Shown one piece after another: positions 1 through 57,900 of a stretch of DNA of 64,000 nucleotides (its first letter is position 1; each line of letters opens with the position of its first letter). Made by a program: the position numbers and the translations under genes. The notes under the pieces were generated by a model. That model was not told where the DNA came from, did not search any database, and saw only the letters and a program-made list of their open reading frames with translations. This stretch comes from Limanda limanda (taxonomy: Eukaryota > Chordata > Actinopteri > Pleuronectiformes > Pleuronectidae): assembly GCF_963576545.1 (NCBI RefSeq), contig NC_083656.1, positions 9,758,346 to 9,822,345 on the forward strand, given 5' to 3'.

Positions 1-840
1 GACAAACTCAAAGAATTCTTAACTGTGTGAACCCCACATTAAACCAAAGCCACCTAAGTACACACTGAGGACTTTCAGGGTCATGGTTGACTTCTCTCTT
101 TAGAGACGTTTGGTACCATCAGCTACAGCAGTGTCACTATTCTAAAGAGTTTTTTCAGGTTCATTTAAGAAATGAGGCTGAAGGATATCACCGCATGCTC
201 GGCTTGTAGCAAAGAAATATACAACTGTTACATTGTGAATAGAAGTAGAACATCAGTCATGTTTCTTACAGAATACGAACCATGTGTTTAAGAAATTGGT
301 AATTTTGGACTCTAGTCTCAGTGGATGGAGGAAAAGGGGGAATTTGCTAATTTCGTCAAATGATTTACTAACAGTTTCAGATTTATCTTTGATGAAACCT
401 GATTTGTAACCAATTTGATCTGGTTCAATTTGCTATTAAATCATATATACTATCATTTGTGTTTGTTGATCAATTTCTATTAATCAAGCACCTCATAAGA
501 TCTCTTGACTGATTATTAATGAATATTATAGATCTGCATGTCACTCACCCATAAGGTTCATAATGTTTTCTTTGCATAATGACCAAGGGGAAGGAGGTGA
601 CAATGGGCCAGGTTCTCTTTTTGAATCTGCCTCTTTTGGTTTAGTCACAAAATGTGGTCTGTTCTCTCTTTAAAGAACATAGCATTACCCATCTGCTGCT
701 CTTTAAAGTCTAAAAATCTTCAAGTTGTTTCCAGACCGACAGCGCTGAGAGGGAGAGGACGGAACATAATGAATCTAGAACGGCACTCAGACCGCACATC
801 AGTCTCCTTACAAAACCACATTCAAATTCACTAATGCAGA

Positions 841-1095
841 TCTTTATTTAGATCTGCACGAAATCGATCACACTCATAAATATCAGTTTCATCAAGATCC
901 ATGAATTATTCTGAGAAATCAATTAAAATGTTGTGAAAACGCTCACAAAGTGAAAAAAACATCCTGGCCCCTGATCTATCTGCGTCAACATTTTTACGAG
1001 TTCGTCCCTGAACTGTGTCGCATCAATCCACCAAGTTTTGTGGTGATGCATCCAGTAGATTTTGTGTAGTCTTGCTAACAGACAGAAAAAACCGA
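841..1095. repeat. Dispersed repeat family A, copy 1
   Basis: Contains ATCTGCACGAAAT, CACTCATAAATATCAG, CATCAAGATCCATGAATTA and CCACCAAGTTTTGTGG. The same blocks recur in the same order at 34866-35215 and in part at 55096-55260. This looks like a common, old fish interspersed element. No coding capacity and no clear termini. Confidence 0.75.
843..848 (-). terminator. Candidate poly(A) signal of DHX32
   Basis: TTTATT on the plus strand reads AATAAA on the transcribed strand. It is the nearest canonical hexamer after the DHX32 stop. Cleavage there is inferred only. Confidence 0.4.
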
Positions 1096-1374
1096 CGAGC
1101 TGATGTGAAAACAGAATCTGGGAACGAGAAAACTTCCTCAGAACTCAAGAGAATACAAGACTACACATTGTTTCAGATCACAACGGATAAAAAGGGTCTG
1201 TGGTTTGTTTACTTCTTACGTCAACTCCCTAGAAAAAACCACCTTCGGAATAACTGGTCATATTGTACATGACACCATCAAAACAACAATTATTATTACA
1301 ATAGTTGTTTTTCATTGGCTATAAATATTTTACAAGCATTTATGCATTTGACGTTAAGATAAGAAGTTGTCAGC

Positions 1375-7444
<6,070 letters not shown>

Positions 7445-7800
7445 GAGAGCGCACGGATGATTCTTCCCCCCTCCTCCCTTCCAAACAGGCTACAAGTCCA
7501 TTAAGATTCAATCAGAGAGGTGCTGTTTAAAAACCAATTAACCAGGATGGCTGCAATCTGCCGAAACTACAAGCTGTCAAAGTTTGGATTTGTCCTCCTC
7601 GAGCCTGGCTGGCTGACGCACCGGTGCGTAATTTCTCCTCCATGCAGCGTGGCTCCACGTGCTCCCCGGTCAATACCGAGCGATGTGCATGATCTCGTCA
7701 TAATCTCCTGAATATTATCCAAACGATCACGTGTTGAGCAGCGAGGACGCTCTGATCTGATCCAAAAAATATCTGTCATGTTATTTTGAAAGGAATTTTT
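7445..7800 (-). promoter_or_regulatory. DHX32 5' flank / probable promoter
   Basis: This directly precedes the DHX32 start codon and is richer in CpG than its surroundings. A palindromic E-box CACGTG lies at 7728-7733 and a CRE-like TGACGCA at about 7614-7620. No TATA box at a clear distance. The transcription start cannot be placed from sequence alone. Confidence 0.45.
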
Positions 7801-10403
7801 TTTTGAATAAGTGCAGTTTATTGTTTTGAGCTGTAGAGATTATAATGCAATGCCCTGTTTCATTTCCACCACTTAAGTAGACATATAAATATATATATAT
7901 ACATCTATATATATAGTTTTAGGACATTAAGTGATAATAAGGACAGTACCTTAAGGGATGAGAAACCTTTTTAGAGTTAAGAGATAATATCATAATAAAC
8001 ATAAAAAAAACACTTAATAATGGAAATAAAGCTGTGGACTTTTTTCCAAGTTGTCTAAATGAGCTTTAAGACCATATTTTTTTAATTTTGAATTTAGATG
8101 AGAATAATCTACTGGATCAAGTTGAACTCGATGCATTTACCGAATCAACAAATTGACTTTAAGCAGGCTGCAGATTCTCCACCAGGGGACGCTGTTTGGT
8201 CCTCTTCACTACACTTCCACACACTTTTATCTTACACACCTAATCTTCATGTGTCAGCTCTGTTGTCTTTGAAAGTACATCCTATGTGTCTGTGAGGAAC
8301 CATTAAATGTGGCCTTAATGACTTTAATTGCAAGTGTAGTTAAAATATTCAGCACTAAACACATTATTTTGGCAATTGAATCCCAATTCTCTCCTATTTT
8401 AGGGGGAAAATAAACTCTGACTGGAATTATACACCCTGTAGGCAGGAGTCAGGGTCAGCACGTTCTTATCAGCACATTCTTAAAATAAATATTTTTTAAC
8501 ACAAAATCCCACCTGCATGAATTAAAGACCCCTCTTTAAAAAACCCTTACAAAGACCTTCGCAAATTACTCTTAGACAAAAGCTCTGACTATCGAAATAA
8601 GATAAACTGTCAGTGTTGAATGGTAAAAAACAATTACACGTGCACGGTGTGATTCAGTATTCAATCTCCGGGTTTGTGTTTCAGCCTGAGTGTAAAATAA
8701 AAGCCGGGGGCTCTTGACAGAGCGGTAACGTTTTGTAGATACGTACTTTAAAACTGTTAAAGTGCTCTTTGTGTTCCTATAAAGCAGAGCTGCTGCTGCT
8801 TGTGGACGGATGAGCTGATCTCTTAATTTCACAAAAATCCAAACCACCAATGTTCTCCTGTGTTTGAAAAAACAGTTTTTTTTACTAATGCTGCTCGAGT
8901 GTTGAAAATACCATGATCAGACACAGACACTTGTTTTCTTTACATACGATGTATCAAACAGTCGTGATTAAAAAAGCTATGAAAAAACGCGTTCACCTGT
9001 AAAACACCGCACAAAGAACACACATCACTCGAGGACGTGACGCACACTCCGGTGACGGGACCAGAACACGGCCTCATTAGCACATGGACACATATGGCAC
9101 TGAGAAAGCAAAGTAAACAAAGCCATGGATGTAAAAGTGGTGCGTCGTTGAAAAAATCCAAGTATCAAAAGTAAGAAAAGTTCAGTCCGACGTCAGTTTT
9201 CAGTTTATATGTTTGCGAGAAGCTGTGCTGAAAAGAAAAAGTTGCTCAATGTGAATGTTAACACGCTGCTAAAACAAGAAATCTGTAAAAACAATGTTCT
9301 GCTTCCACGTCTGATATACGCAGGATATTGTGTCTAGGATGTAAGTTGGTTTTAAAAAAAAAGAATAAGTGAAAGGGAAAACTGCAGAGGATGATTTGGT
9401 TGGCTGGTGCAGGATGGAGCAGTGTGTCCTGGTCGAGTGAATCCATCCTCACCCCAACACCAAAAAATAAAAGATAGAAAATCCGGACATGGACGCCGTG
9501 GCTTCCTACATGTGATGCCTTCATGGCCGCAGCCTTAAGACAGTCCTCAGCGGCTCCACGGTTTGATCCCCGGTGCACGGAGGGGAATATTCCAACACAT
9601 CTGACCTTTAGTGGAAGCAATACCTCAAAGGATGCTTCCTCTCTCTCTTTCTGGGGTGTCAATGCTCGCTTGAACTCGGCTCCACGTTCAGCTCATCCCT
9701 CAGCAACCCCCTGAGCGAGCTTTACGGGGTCCATGCAAAGGAAAGGGCAAACAGGTGACATTTCACAATCCCAACTTGACACCTCTTCTTATTTTTCAAT
9801 TCACACAGTGTTTTCAGCTGTTTAGTCCGGTTGCAGAGCTGCAGAGGTAACACCACGGCGGAGTCTTCCTTCTCACACCGGCTCAAGGCTGTGACACAGA
9901 CCGTTTAAGCTCCAGGAAAAAAAAACACTGAACTAGGAATGAACTAGAAGTGTCTCTGAAGCTTTCTCTCAACTCAACTATCATGTAACAAGGTTCCCTT
10001 CATTAAAACACATTTCATGACAAAAAAAACCACAATTTCACATTGGCTTTAAAAGACAAAATCCCTCTTCTTCATAAAGATGAGTTGATATGGAAAACAA
10101 AAAAAGTGATATTGATTCAAACAACAAATTAACATGTACGTTGTAGTAAAAGTGTCTGGCACAGTGCACTGCGTGGCAATAAATACAGAATATAAATACT
10201 TTACATGTACCTGAGCTCAGACTCGTAGCACCATTCAGAGACAGAGCACCAAAGCAACACGGCAGATCTCCTGATTCAAAACTCAGGGAAGCCACATTCT
10301 ACTTTCTTTTCTTTTTTTTTTTAAAGGTTTTCAGAGCTTCCACATAGTGCAATTTCTATTTAGTGTCTTCATCACAACAACGTCCCTTTTTTCGGTCAAA
10401 GTC
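7801..10403. other. Spacer between genes and probable ADAM12 3' UTR
   Basis: No exon on either strand can be supported, and no FANK1-like ankyrin or fibronectin exon is seen. The first possible minus-strand poly(A) signals after the ADAM12 stop are ATTAAA at 8328-8323 and AATAAA at 7822-7817, implying a 3' UTR of 2 kb or more unless a variant signal is used. A CTCF-like motif is at 8179-8192. Confidence 0.5.
8179..8192 (+). promoter_or_regulatory. CTCF-like motif in the intergenic spacer
   Basis: CCACCAGGGGACGC differs by one base from the strong CTCF core CCACCAGGGGGCGC. Pattern match only. Confidence 0.4.
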
Positions 10404-49921
<39,518 letters not shown>

Positions 49922-50185
49922 CTGGAAAGGATACACAAAGACAACAAACACTCAGAAGGGACCCTTAGGGGCTTTATCCGGGGAAAAAATCAATCAGGGT
50001 GGCTTAGGATATTCCACCGCTGCTGGAACCTGCGTGGAAGATAAACAGCGCAGAGTGATTTAAAACTCAACCCGACCCTGAGTAGAGCATGAATTGAACC
50101 GAGCAGCTGTGGGCATTAGGAAAGAAAATGGATAAAAAGGCTGCGGTGACATATTCTATTACACCACTTTCACGCCACATGCATG

Positions 50186-50336
50186 CACCGCGGAGCTGGT
50201 TAGATATCAATCCATAACTCATTCCGCGCGATGCGGTCGAAACCGTAATTAGCTCGCGCGCCGCAGACGACAACGAGCGATGAGCGAACGAGCGGTGTGG
50301 CGTGGTCCGATATAAACGCGGCTCGGGGGGAGATGA
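50186..50336. promoter_or_regulatory. CpG-dense patch
   Basis: About twenty CpGs within 115 bp (50221-50335), far above its surroundings, with a plus-strand TATAAA at 50311-50316 just downstream. It lies about 300 bp 5' of W1. A function is not shown by sequence alone. Confidence 0.35.
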
Positions 50337-51349
50337 TGCTGACAGGAATATGGTTAAGGATTCACTTTGAGGTACAGAGGGGAATCGATAACGCTGTAAA
50401 GTGACCGTCTGAGGTTAGCAAGTGATCCGTTTACAGTTTATATCTAGAAAGCACAATAAATCAACCCAGCATATCTCTACTGCAGGGGGGGTTCTCTCTC
50501 AGTTGAACAAATATGTACAAACGTGTTAAAAAACCACTGTCTCATTAGTCACCTGGTACCTGCAGAAGGATTTTTGGATTTAGTGGGTCTCTCTCGACTA
50601 GACAGGACTCTGCAGCTTTTAGCAAAACAACACAAATGCAATGATTTAAGTCAAGTTAGGTTCCACCCGCTGTGTTGTGAATGAGTACAAGTGGGTTACT
50701 TCACACAGTAATAGGAATCTGTTTCCTTTTATCAGAGCGACTACGTTAACACATGTTCCCGCTGCTTTGATCACACATCAATTATTGTAAGCCGTAGCCG
50801 TGCATGAACATTCTTGAGATTATCTGATTAAGCACCTGCCGGCCCGGTGCTCCCATCCCATCCCCTCACCAGGGACTTTATGGATGATCACATCCTAGAG
50901 TATCTCCATTCTGTTCTTAAATGTCGTTAAACTTATAACTTTCATCATTGTCACGGCTCTAGAGCCGGGTCGTAACAAATACAATTGGATATTGCAAAGC
51001 TAATTCATGATACATTCCTGCAGTAAATGGAGTCTGCATCGGTTGAGTATAAAACTTTAACCTCATTTGAAAGTATTACAGATGATGTAGAGTTTTAATA
51101 TAGCCTGGCTTGCCATTATATAACTACTCGTATGTATTCGGTGCCGCAACAGCTTGAGTTTGAGTGGCTCCAGTTTCCTGCAGCTTCATCCAACATGCTG
51201 TTTGTGAGCACTGACATCGATGTGCATATGTCTTCTCTATATGTTTTGGTGAGCAAAGCTAAAATATTGCTGGTATATTGATTTCCAACACTTCAACGTG
51301 ATACCTTTTATCGTGCCCATATCCTCCTTTTGGGGAAAATAACCCCAGT

Positions 51350-51500
51350 CGAGTGTGGATAACCAACATGAGTCCAGCGGGACCCCTGATGAGTCGGGCC
51401 GAGTTCGGGCTTGGCTGTCTACTTGATTTCTTCATGCTGTTGAACAGTAATCGTGGAAAACATCGAGCTTGGGTCAGGTTAGGACATCGAAAAACTGAAT
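51350..51500 (+). repeat. Dispersed repeat family C, copy 1
   Basis: CTGTCTACTTGATTTCTTCA, ATGCTGTTG, GTAATCGTGGAAAACATCGA and CTTGGGTCAGG align in order with 56915-56990. Confidence 0.55.
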
Positions 51501-52114
51501 GCCTGTCAGGTTTGGGTTGGGCTAATTCTCTCTCAGGTTCTATCAGGGAACTTGAGGGCAACTCCCCACAAGCAGGTGTGGTGCAGGTTCTATACAGCCG
51601 AGACAATTTGGGGGAAAACTGTTTCTTTGCTGCCCTTCTTGCCGCCTATAGGTCTAGGTCCTTTCTCTGGTGGACCAATCAATCAATGGCAAATAAGTGA
51701 ATATGTCATATGTGTTCATGACAGTGCAGGTGAGGATGAGAGTGTCCGTCGATGTGTTGCACACACTCTGAGCGCTCGTACGGTTTCACACTGCAGGACA
51801 GTGAGGACACCAGGAGAAGCTAATCCACAGCAGAGCACCGAACCTCCGCAGCCAGCTGGATTCTCTTACTGACCTCATCGCTGACAACCCAGCTGGGAGT
51901 GTCAGCTGAAACAACCTGGGGAGGGGGGGGTTATTTTGTTTGGGAGCTGTCAGCATGAGACACAATGCCCCCCCCCCACCCCACACCACCCCACCCTGCA
52001 CTCCTCTGCAGAGCCAGAGAGCTGGTAATAATCATCGGATCAAAGCCGGGCCAAGGAGGGGAAAGAGCCAAATAAAATGATGTGTTTCTTCAGTCTTAAT
52101 TAGGTCTGTGCGCT

Positions 52115-52162
52115 GCGGCAGACACACACACACACACACAGAGAACACACACACACACACAC
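52115..52162. repeat. CA microsatellite (interrupted)
   Basis: Two CA runs split by GAGAA. Confidence 0.9.
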
Positions 52163-55095
52163 AACCTCAACATCTGCACACAACAGACAATCCATTGTGG
52201 TGAGTGTGTGTATCTGCCTCGCTGCCTTTCTGCAGCACTCTGGGAGGGAGCGGGTATAGAGGAACATGTTGCAGGCAGCCATGTGGGATCCATATGTTTT
52301 CCTGTAAATCTCCATGAACCGACGTGGGGAGGTGGTTATTGTCTTGTTTAAGGACGTTTAGTGAGGACACACATTGTTGCAAGCTTTAAGCCGAGTTCAC
52401 GGCGAGGTATTGGATCAAACTTTAGTGGATTTCCACAAAAGTTTGAGTTAATGTCGTCATTTTGAAAATTTGGAGGTGGCCCTTGGTTTCTACTCATTAA
52501 ATTTGACACTCTCAAATGTCAGTGCATCCTTGAATGCAGCAGACCCTGCGTCAACTGCATTTAAGCACAGATCTATTACGTTGGACAATCAAGTCTCACA
52601 TCTTTTTCACATGACATCACACTAGAGGTTCTGTTTAAAATCCAACACTGGTTCATCTATAAACTGGGCAACAGAGACTCTTTTATCTTCTAATAATTCC
52701 GGAAATCTCTGTCCGTCTGTGACTCACATATCTCGGGAGCCATTCGTCTCATCACCAGTTTGGTGCGTTTCTGGACACGTTCGATATTAATCGATTTAGA
52801 AGTGGCGGCAGGGAATCGTCAACGTTCTGCGTCCTGAGTTGAGCTTCACCAAACTCTGAATAAACAGGTAAACAGGTCTGCAGCAGCGGAGGCCAGACTT
52901 GGATCTGTGCAGTCTGCTGAGTCTCACATTTACAGTTTCAGAAAAGAAAGCTGCAACCAGCATCACCATAGAACAAGCAAGCAGCCCATTCCAAACTGGC
53001 AGGTTAAGATCAGGCACCACTGCACTAGTCGAAAACAAACAAAGAAACCAAACCTTTGTCCAACTCAACAAGGTGCGATGAGATCAACTGGCCTTTTTGT
53101 TTTGTTTGCCTGGTTTCTTGCTTTGTTTGCAATAGTAGAGGAAGAAAACTAATTATTTGCAGGTATTCTCAAATGTTCTCGTGATTATGAAGCAGTAAAA
53201 AGACCAAAATAAAATCTATGATCAAAACATAACTGATCAAGCCAGTAATGGATCCTAGTAAATGAGCAGCCAGGAGGTTTTCCGTCCTTTGGTCGGCATG
53301 CGTCTGTATGTGCCTCCAAAACCATCATGGTCTTGGCTTGTCTCTCGCATCTTCAGCTGGTAACTCTCCCACTCATGTGCTGCTGAGATTAATGGTTTAT
53401 TGGCAACTGTGGTAAACACTTGTGCTTTAATGAGGAAAAACATTAGGCAAATAAACCGGTGTTCAGATTGCACTAAAACAGATTTAGAACGTGGTGGACC
53501 TAGTCTTCCTTTTAAGGACTGGAGCCGGATAAACCAGCACATAAAACCTGCAACCTGCACAACACATGCAGGAACACTTTTACTCGAGCACCATGAACGA
53601 TGTTAGCAACACTGAGTTAAAGTGAAGAAACATAATTGTTGGTGCATCTCATCCTCAGCAAAACGATGAACCCCCGGCCAATTATATCATGAGTCTAATT
53701 CCAGGAAGTACCATCGCAGCACGGCAGCCGACACTCACTGTCTCTCAATCAGAGGGAAGTTAATGAGGGATGGGAGAAGGATGTGGACAGGGGTCATGCC
53801 CCCCCCCCCATTTAACATGCATGGGCCTCCAGCAGGGCTCCGTCTGACTGACAGGGGGTTGGCATCGAGGGGGGGGGACTCACCGCGAGTAAACGAGAAG
53901 ACGCTGCGTGTTAATGCCACAGCACCTGCCCCCCCGAGGCTGACAAGCAAGCAGCCGCGATAACTGCAAGTGTGACACGACAGGAGGTAAATATCACCGA
54001 GGTTTGTGCTGCTGCTGCATGAATGTGACAGAAAGATATTCATTAATTTAATTACTTATTTAATTTCTCTGCATCAGTTAGACAGGAGCAATACCCGTAT
54101 TATATTATATATACATTTTGTCATGTTTACATTTTGTCATGCTGTCTCCATGCTGGGGGGAAGAAAAAAAACTTTTTGAAAGAAAATATACGAGGTGGAG
54201 GGAAAGAGACGTATTTGCTTGTCCCTAGATTTGACAACGAAGACAGAAAGACAATGGGGCCACTTCAGGCTAATCCTGAACGCAGGCTGCTAAATGTCAC
54301 TTCTGTTCTTCCTGCATTAAATGATCATGTTTTCTTTCTGTTGCATCGACGCTGTCAGCCTGTCGTGCTCGGCCTTTCTATCAGGTTAATAGCACGTCTC
54401 ATGTCTGATCTAAATGGAAAAGATTAACATCCAGAAATACTGTAAATGTCGTGACAATTAATTCAAACACACTCCTGCCTAAGTATGACCACTTTGAATT
54501 TGGAACTTTCATCTGTTTGTTCCATCTAAAGACGATTGTTTACCAACGGTGAATCATTTTCTTTTTTTACTGTTAGTGTTTGTTGTGCTTGTTTGCAGAG
54601 ACTATGTAGGCGTAGACGTGTGTGTGAGCTATATTAATTGCAGCAGGTTTGATGAATTGGAGTGGGACGCTAATCAATCAACAGTAAAAGGGAGGTCTCG
54701 TTTCTGGGCTGAAGCTGCACATGACCTAGAAAAGAAAGATCCTGACTGAATGTCAAACATCAGTGACGGGAAGGAATGTTTCAGTTTTTAAATGCTAATG
54801 TAGAAATGTGTTTTATTGATTACGACTACGAGGACAGAACATGTGGTTTTGTCTCTTAAAAACTTGTAATGTGATGATGCAAAATATAAACATTCCGAGA
54901 GCTGAAAGTCACGCACGGGACACTTTTGATCTTGGTCTTGGAGAAGCAACAAAACAACTGAATTGATTATGTGACTACAGGCCAAGAAGAGGAGGAGAAA
55001 CCTTATTTTGAGGTAAATTGAGAGGGAGAATGTTCCCTGATTTAAATACAGAAACAACTACAAGGACAAACACCCCCCTTATGAAAAACATTTAA

Positions 55096-55260
55096 ACTCC
55101 CTGGATACAGATTTTTATCTGGATCTGCACTAAATTGCACACACACAAATATTATCATCCTAAACATGCCGGATTTTCTTCACCGCTACTAACATACATA
55201 CACAGACAAAAACAATGGGGTGAAAATTACACAATAGTAGGGTCAGAGGTCAAAAGATAT
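55096..55260. repeat. Dispersed repeat family A, copy 3 (partial)
   Basis: GGATACAGATTTTTATCTGG then ATCTGCACTAAATTGCACAC matches the 5' part of copy 2; the rest is eroded. Confidence 0.5.
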
Positions 55261-56340
55261 CCATATCTTTATCTATTGTATAAAAGCTGCAACTACCTGC
55301 CTCCTTTCTTTGTGTAGTCCATGTATTGACTATTAATTGACCTGCTATGGCCTCCGTCACCATTGCCTGGATACAAGCTGGATCAATGTGCAGCGATTTC
55401 CCAGTCACATGCTCCGATGTATCTCATTAAACTCAGACAACCTAATCAGCCACTTCAGGACAAATCCTGCAGTTAACTATGATAAATGTGAAGCAAGGCA
55501 CTAGGCCTCTGGAGAGCTGTGGTAGTTTTCTCCACTCCCACCCCCCCTGCTCCGCCGTGGAAAGTTACTTGGAACAGACGCAGATATATAAACATTTAGA
55601 GCAGATGAAATCATCATCAAAGAAACAGGTTTCTTGTAAAACCTAATCTAGATGCGCCAATTAGCGCCTCACGGTATGTTTCGATGCAGGGACTCGTGAG
55701 GCAATGTGGGAGTCAGAATGTCCCTCTGCTTTAATGTGGCAAGTGGCGTGAGCCCAGCTTCACTTAAAAGAAAGGGAAAAAAATTGGGGGGAAAATGGGG
55801 ATCTTGTGCATGAAAAGCCACGAAAGTGCCATCGAGCCAAAAAAAAAAGTCTGAGTGTTAGAAACTTCCCTTTTTTTCCAGGAGCGAGGGAAGAGGGCCA
55901 GTGGTCCTGGCTGTGATCTGTCTGACATCAGGCAGCGTCGCAGGTCAGTGCCAAGTGGAGCAGGGAAGCAGAATTCCCCCTGCTTACCCCGGGCTCAACG
56001 CGACTCCCAGTCTTCATGAGGCATGTCATGAAACAGCGTGCCGGCCAATGACTTCAGCTCAAGATGGGAGGGAGGGAGGAAGTGGAAAAGAAGGCAGTGA
56101 AAGTCAGGGCAGATGGTTTTGACTTCATGTTTATGAGATCGAATGTAAAGCAGCGCTGTAGCATGAAGCTCCCTGACTCTTAGGTCAGTCCGGCGAGCAG
56201 CAGAGGTGACCAACAGAAAAGGGGAGGTTCCAAGAAAGCAAAGTGGATAAGCAGGTGTGGTCGGGCTGGATTCTGCGATGTGTGAGGTTTCATCTCGTCA
56301 TAACAGACTCGTAACGTTCCTTCACACTTGCGTGACATCT

Positions 56341-56400
56341 CCGCGGCTGGTTAGTCGGTCAGCGCGATGGTCAAACCGCCATTAGCAGTGGTGGCACGCG
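56341..56400. repeat. Second copy of motif cluster seen at 50188-50253
   Basis: CCGCGG, CTGGTTAG, GCGCGATG and GTC(N)AAACCG(NN)ATTAGC occur in the same order and orientation as at 50188-50253. Confidence 0.5.
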
Positions 56401-56624
56401 GTAAGGGCGGGCGACTGTCACCTGCAGATTGATGTGGTTGAGTCCGGGGGCGTGCCCTGTGAAATCAATAAAGTGTCATCTCCGTGCAGCGTCTGCGTGA
56501 TGGATGACTCCACAGGATCCCAATTACAGAGACGAGATGATGAATACCACCCGGATAATTGGAATTAGGGCAGAATCGCAACAATGTTCTCCGATAGTGT
56601 GAGGACAAGGATGTGGACTCTACT

Positions 56625-56700
56625 TTAGGTGTGCAACAGTACCCTCAGGTTTGGGGTCACAGTTCGGTATGTTTTCGTTACGGCTTTCTCGTTTTGAACT
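56625..56700 (+). repeat. Dispersed fish repeat fragment
   Basis: GGTGTGCAACAGTACCCTCA then GTTTGGGGTCACAGTTCGGT and ATGTTTTC resembles a common teleost repeat with 'ggtcacggttcggtacgttttc'. Recognition from memory. Confidence 0.45.
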
Positions 56701-56859
56701 AAGTTAAACACTAAAGTCTGTAATACTGCGGCAACTGACATAAAATCAAAGAATCGATTACGAGGCTCCATTCATGTCTTGTCGAGTATAGCCACTTATC
56801 CGTTGCTATAGAAACACCTACAGCATTGTCGGGCGGACACCCAACCTGGTGAGACTGGT

Positions 56860-57005
56860 TTCAGATAAAAACATTTGAAATGATAATCAGGTTGGGGTCG
56901 GGTTCGGTCACGTCAGTTGTCTATCTACTTTATTTTTGATGCTGTGTTTGCCTGTAATTGGGGAAAACATCAGACTCGGGTTCGGACAGAAAATTGCAGC
57001 CGAGG
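56860..57005 (+). repeat. Dispersed repeat family C, copy 2
   Basis: Aligns with copy 1: GTTGTCTATCTACTT, TGATGCTGTG, GGGGAAAACATCAGACTCGG, flanked by GGGTCGGGTTCGG runs. Confidence 0.55.
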
Positions 57006-57754
57006 TAACTCCATTTGTTTTTACCTTGTCCCGGTTTGAATCGGCTGCATAGAGAGTAAAGAGGATGCCTACATGCCATGGGGAGCTGGGCGCTGCACAC
57101 AGAAAAAGTTCAAAACATTTCTCGCCCCGAATAAAGAGAATGATACCAAAGAAATGATTAATGTTTTAATTTCTTCAAGTGTAATGACTGTATTTTGAAA
57201 TAGATATATCGGGTCATATACACAGTAAGAAGCCAGCCATCCTTATATTTGAGTCATGATCAGAGCTAAAACTACGCAGATAAAAAGGTTTGTAAATCTG
57301 GAACGATGACAGTGCGATCAGTGGACCAAGAAATAGACAAAGCCCAGAGAGGAAACCGATCACCAGGAATCATTCTGCCGTGGACACACAAAGGGGGGGG
57401 TCTGTCGTCACCAGAAATTAAAAACAGACACCACTGCTTGTTTATTCAACTGCTCAGAAAGACCATCAAGCAAACTGACCCTCACAGGTTGAAGACCTGT
57501 CATGCAACTGCGATCTCAAGCAGCTTCGGTTGCATCAGCCTATAATGAGATTTTGACCGTGGCAGGAGGAGAGAACAGGAAACGGTTCTGACTTGTTTTT
57601 TGGAGCGGTCACATGCATAATTTAGGTATGAGGACTTGTTTTCTATCAGCTGTCCCACATGCTGCTGCCTTACTGTGTAATGGGAGCGCCCGCTGTAACT
57701 GCATGGAATAAAATCCCCTAAAATGAAAACCATGTTTATTTAGGATGGCACATA

Positions 57755-57900
57755 AGGCGGCAAGAAGATCCTGGGTTAGAATCCTAGTTTGTGTCTTTCC
57801 TTGTAGAGGGAACATGATCCCCCCGGGATTGTGAGGGATTTTGCCGGCATTCTCCCTTCGTCCAAAGACATGCAGATTGTGGTAAGGTTCATTGAAAACT
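57755..57900 (+). mobile_element. SINE-like element, 5' half
   Basis: GGCGGCAAGAAGATCCTGGG then TTAGAATCCTAG and TCCAAAGACATGCAGATTGT match the head of the common fish tRNA-like repeat; the B box is decayed. The second half lies at 58438-58610. Confidence 0.65.

Larger units (their letters stand above)
1..1374 (-). other. DHX32 3' UTR and downstream flank
   Basis: No recognisable exon on either strand. The first canonical AATAAA downstream of the DHX32 stop on the minus strand is at 848-843, about 530 nt away and inside a dispersed repeat. An imperfect hairpin (AAAACAAC ... GTTGTTTT) sits near 1278-1311. In mammals BCCIP lies beyond the DHX32 3' end; I see no BCCIP exon here. Confidence 0.5.

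Noticed and set aside
56410..56460. Mini-exon on the minus strand between TTTCACAG and TGCAG|GTGACA
   Set aside because: About 40 bp, no similarity to the ADAM12 prodomain, and the end phase does not match W1.
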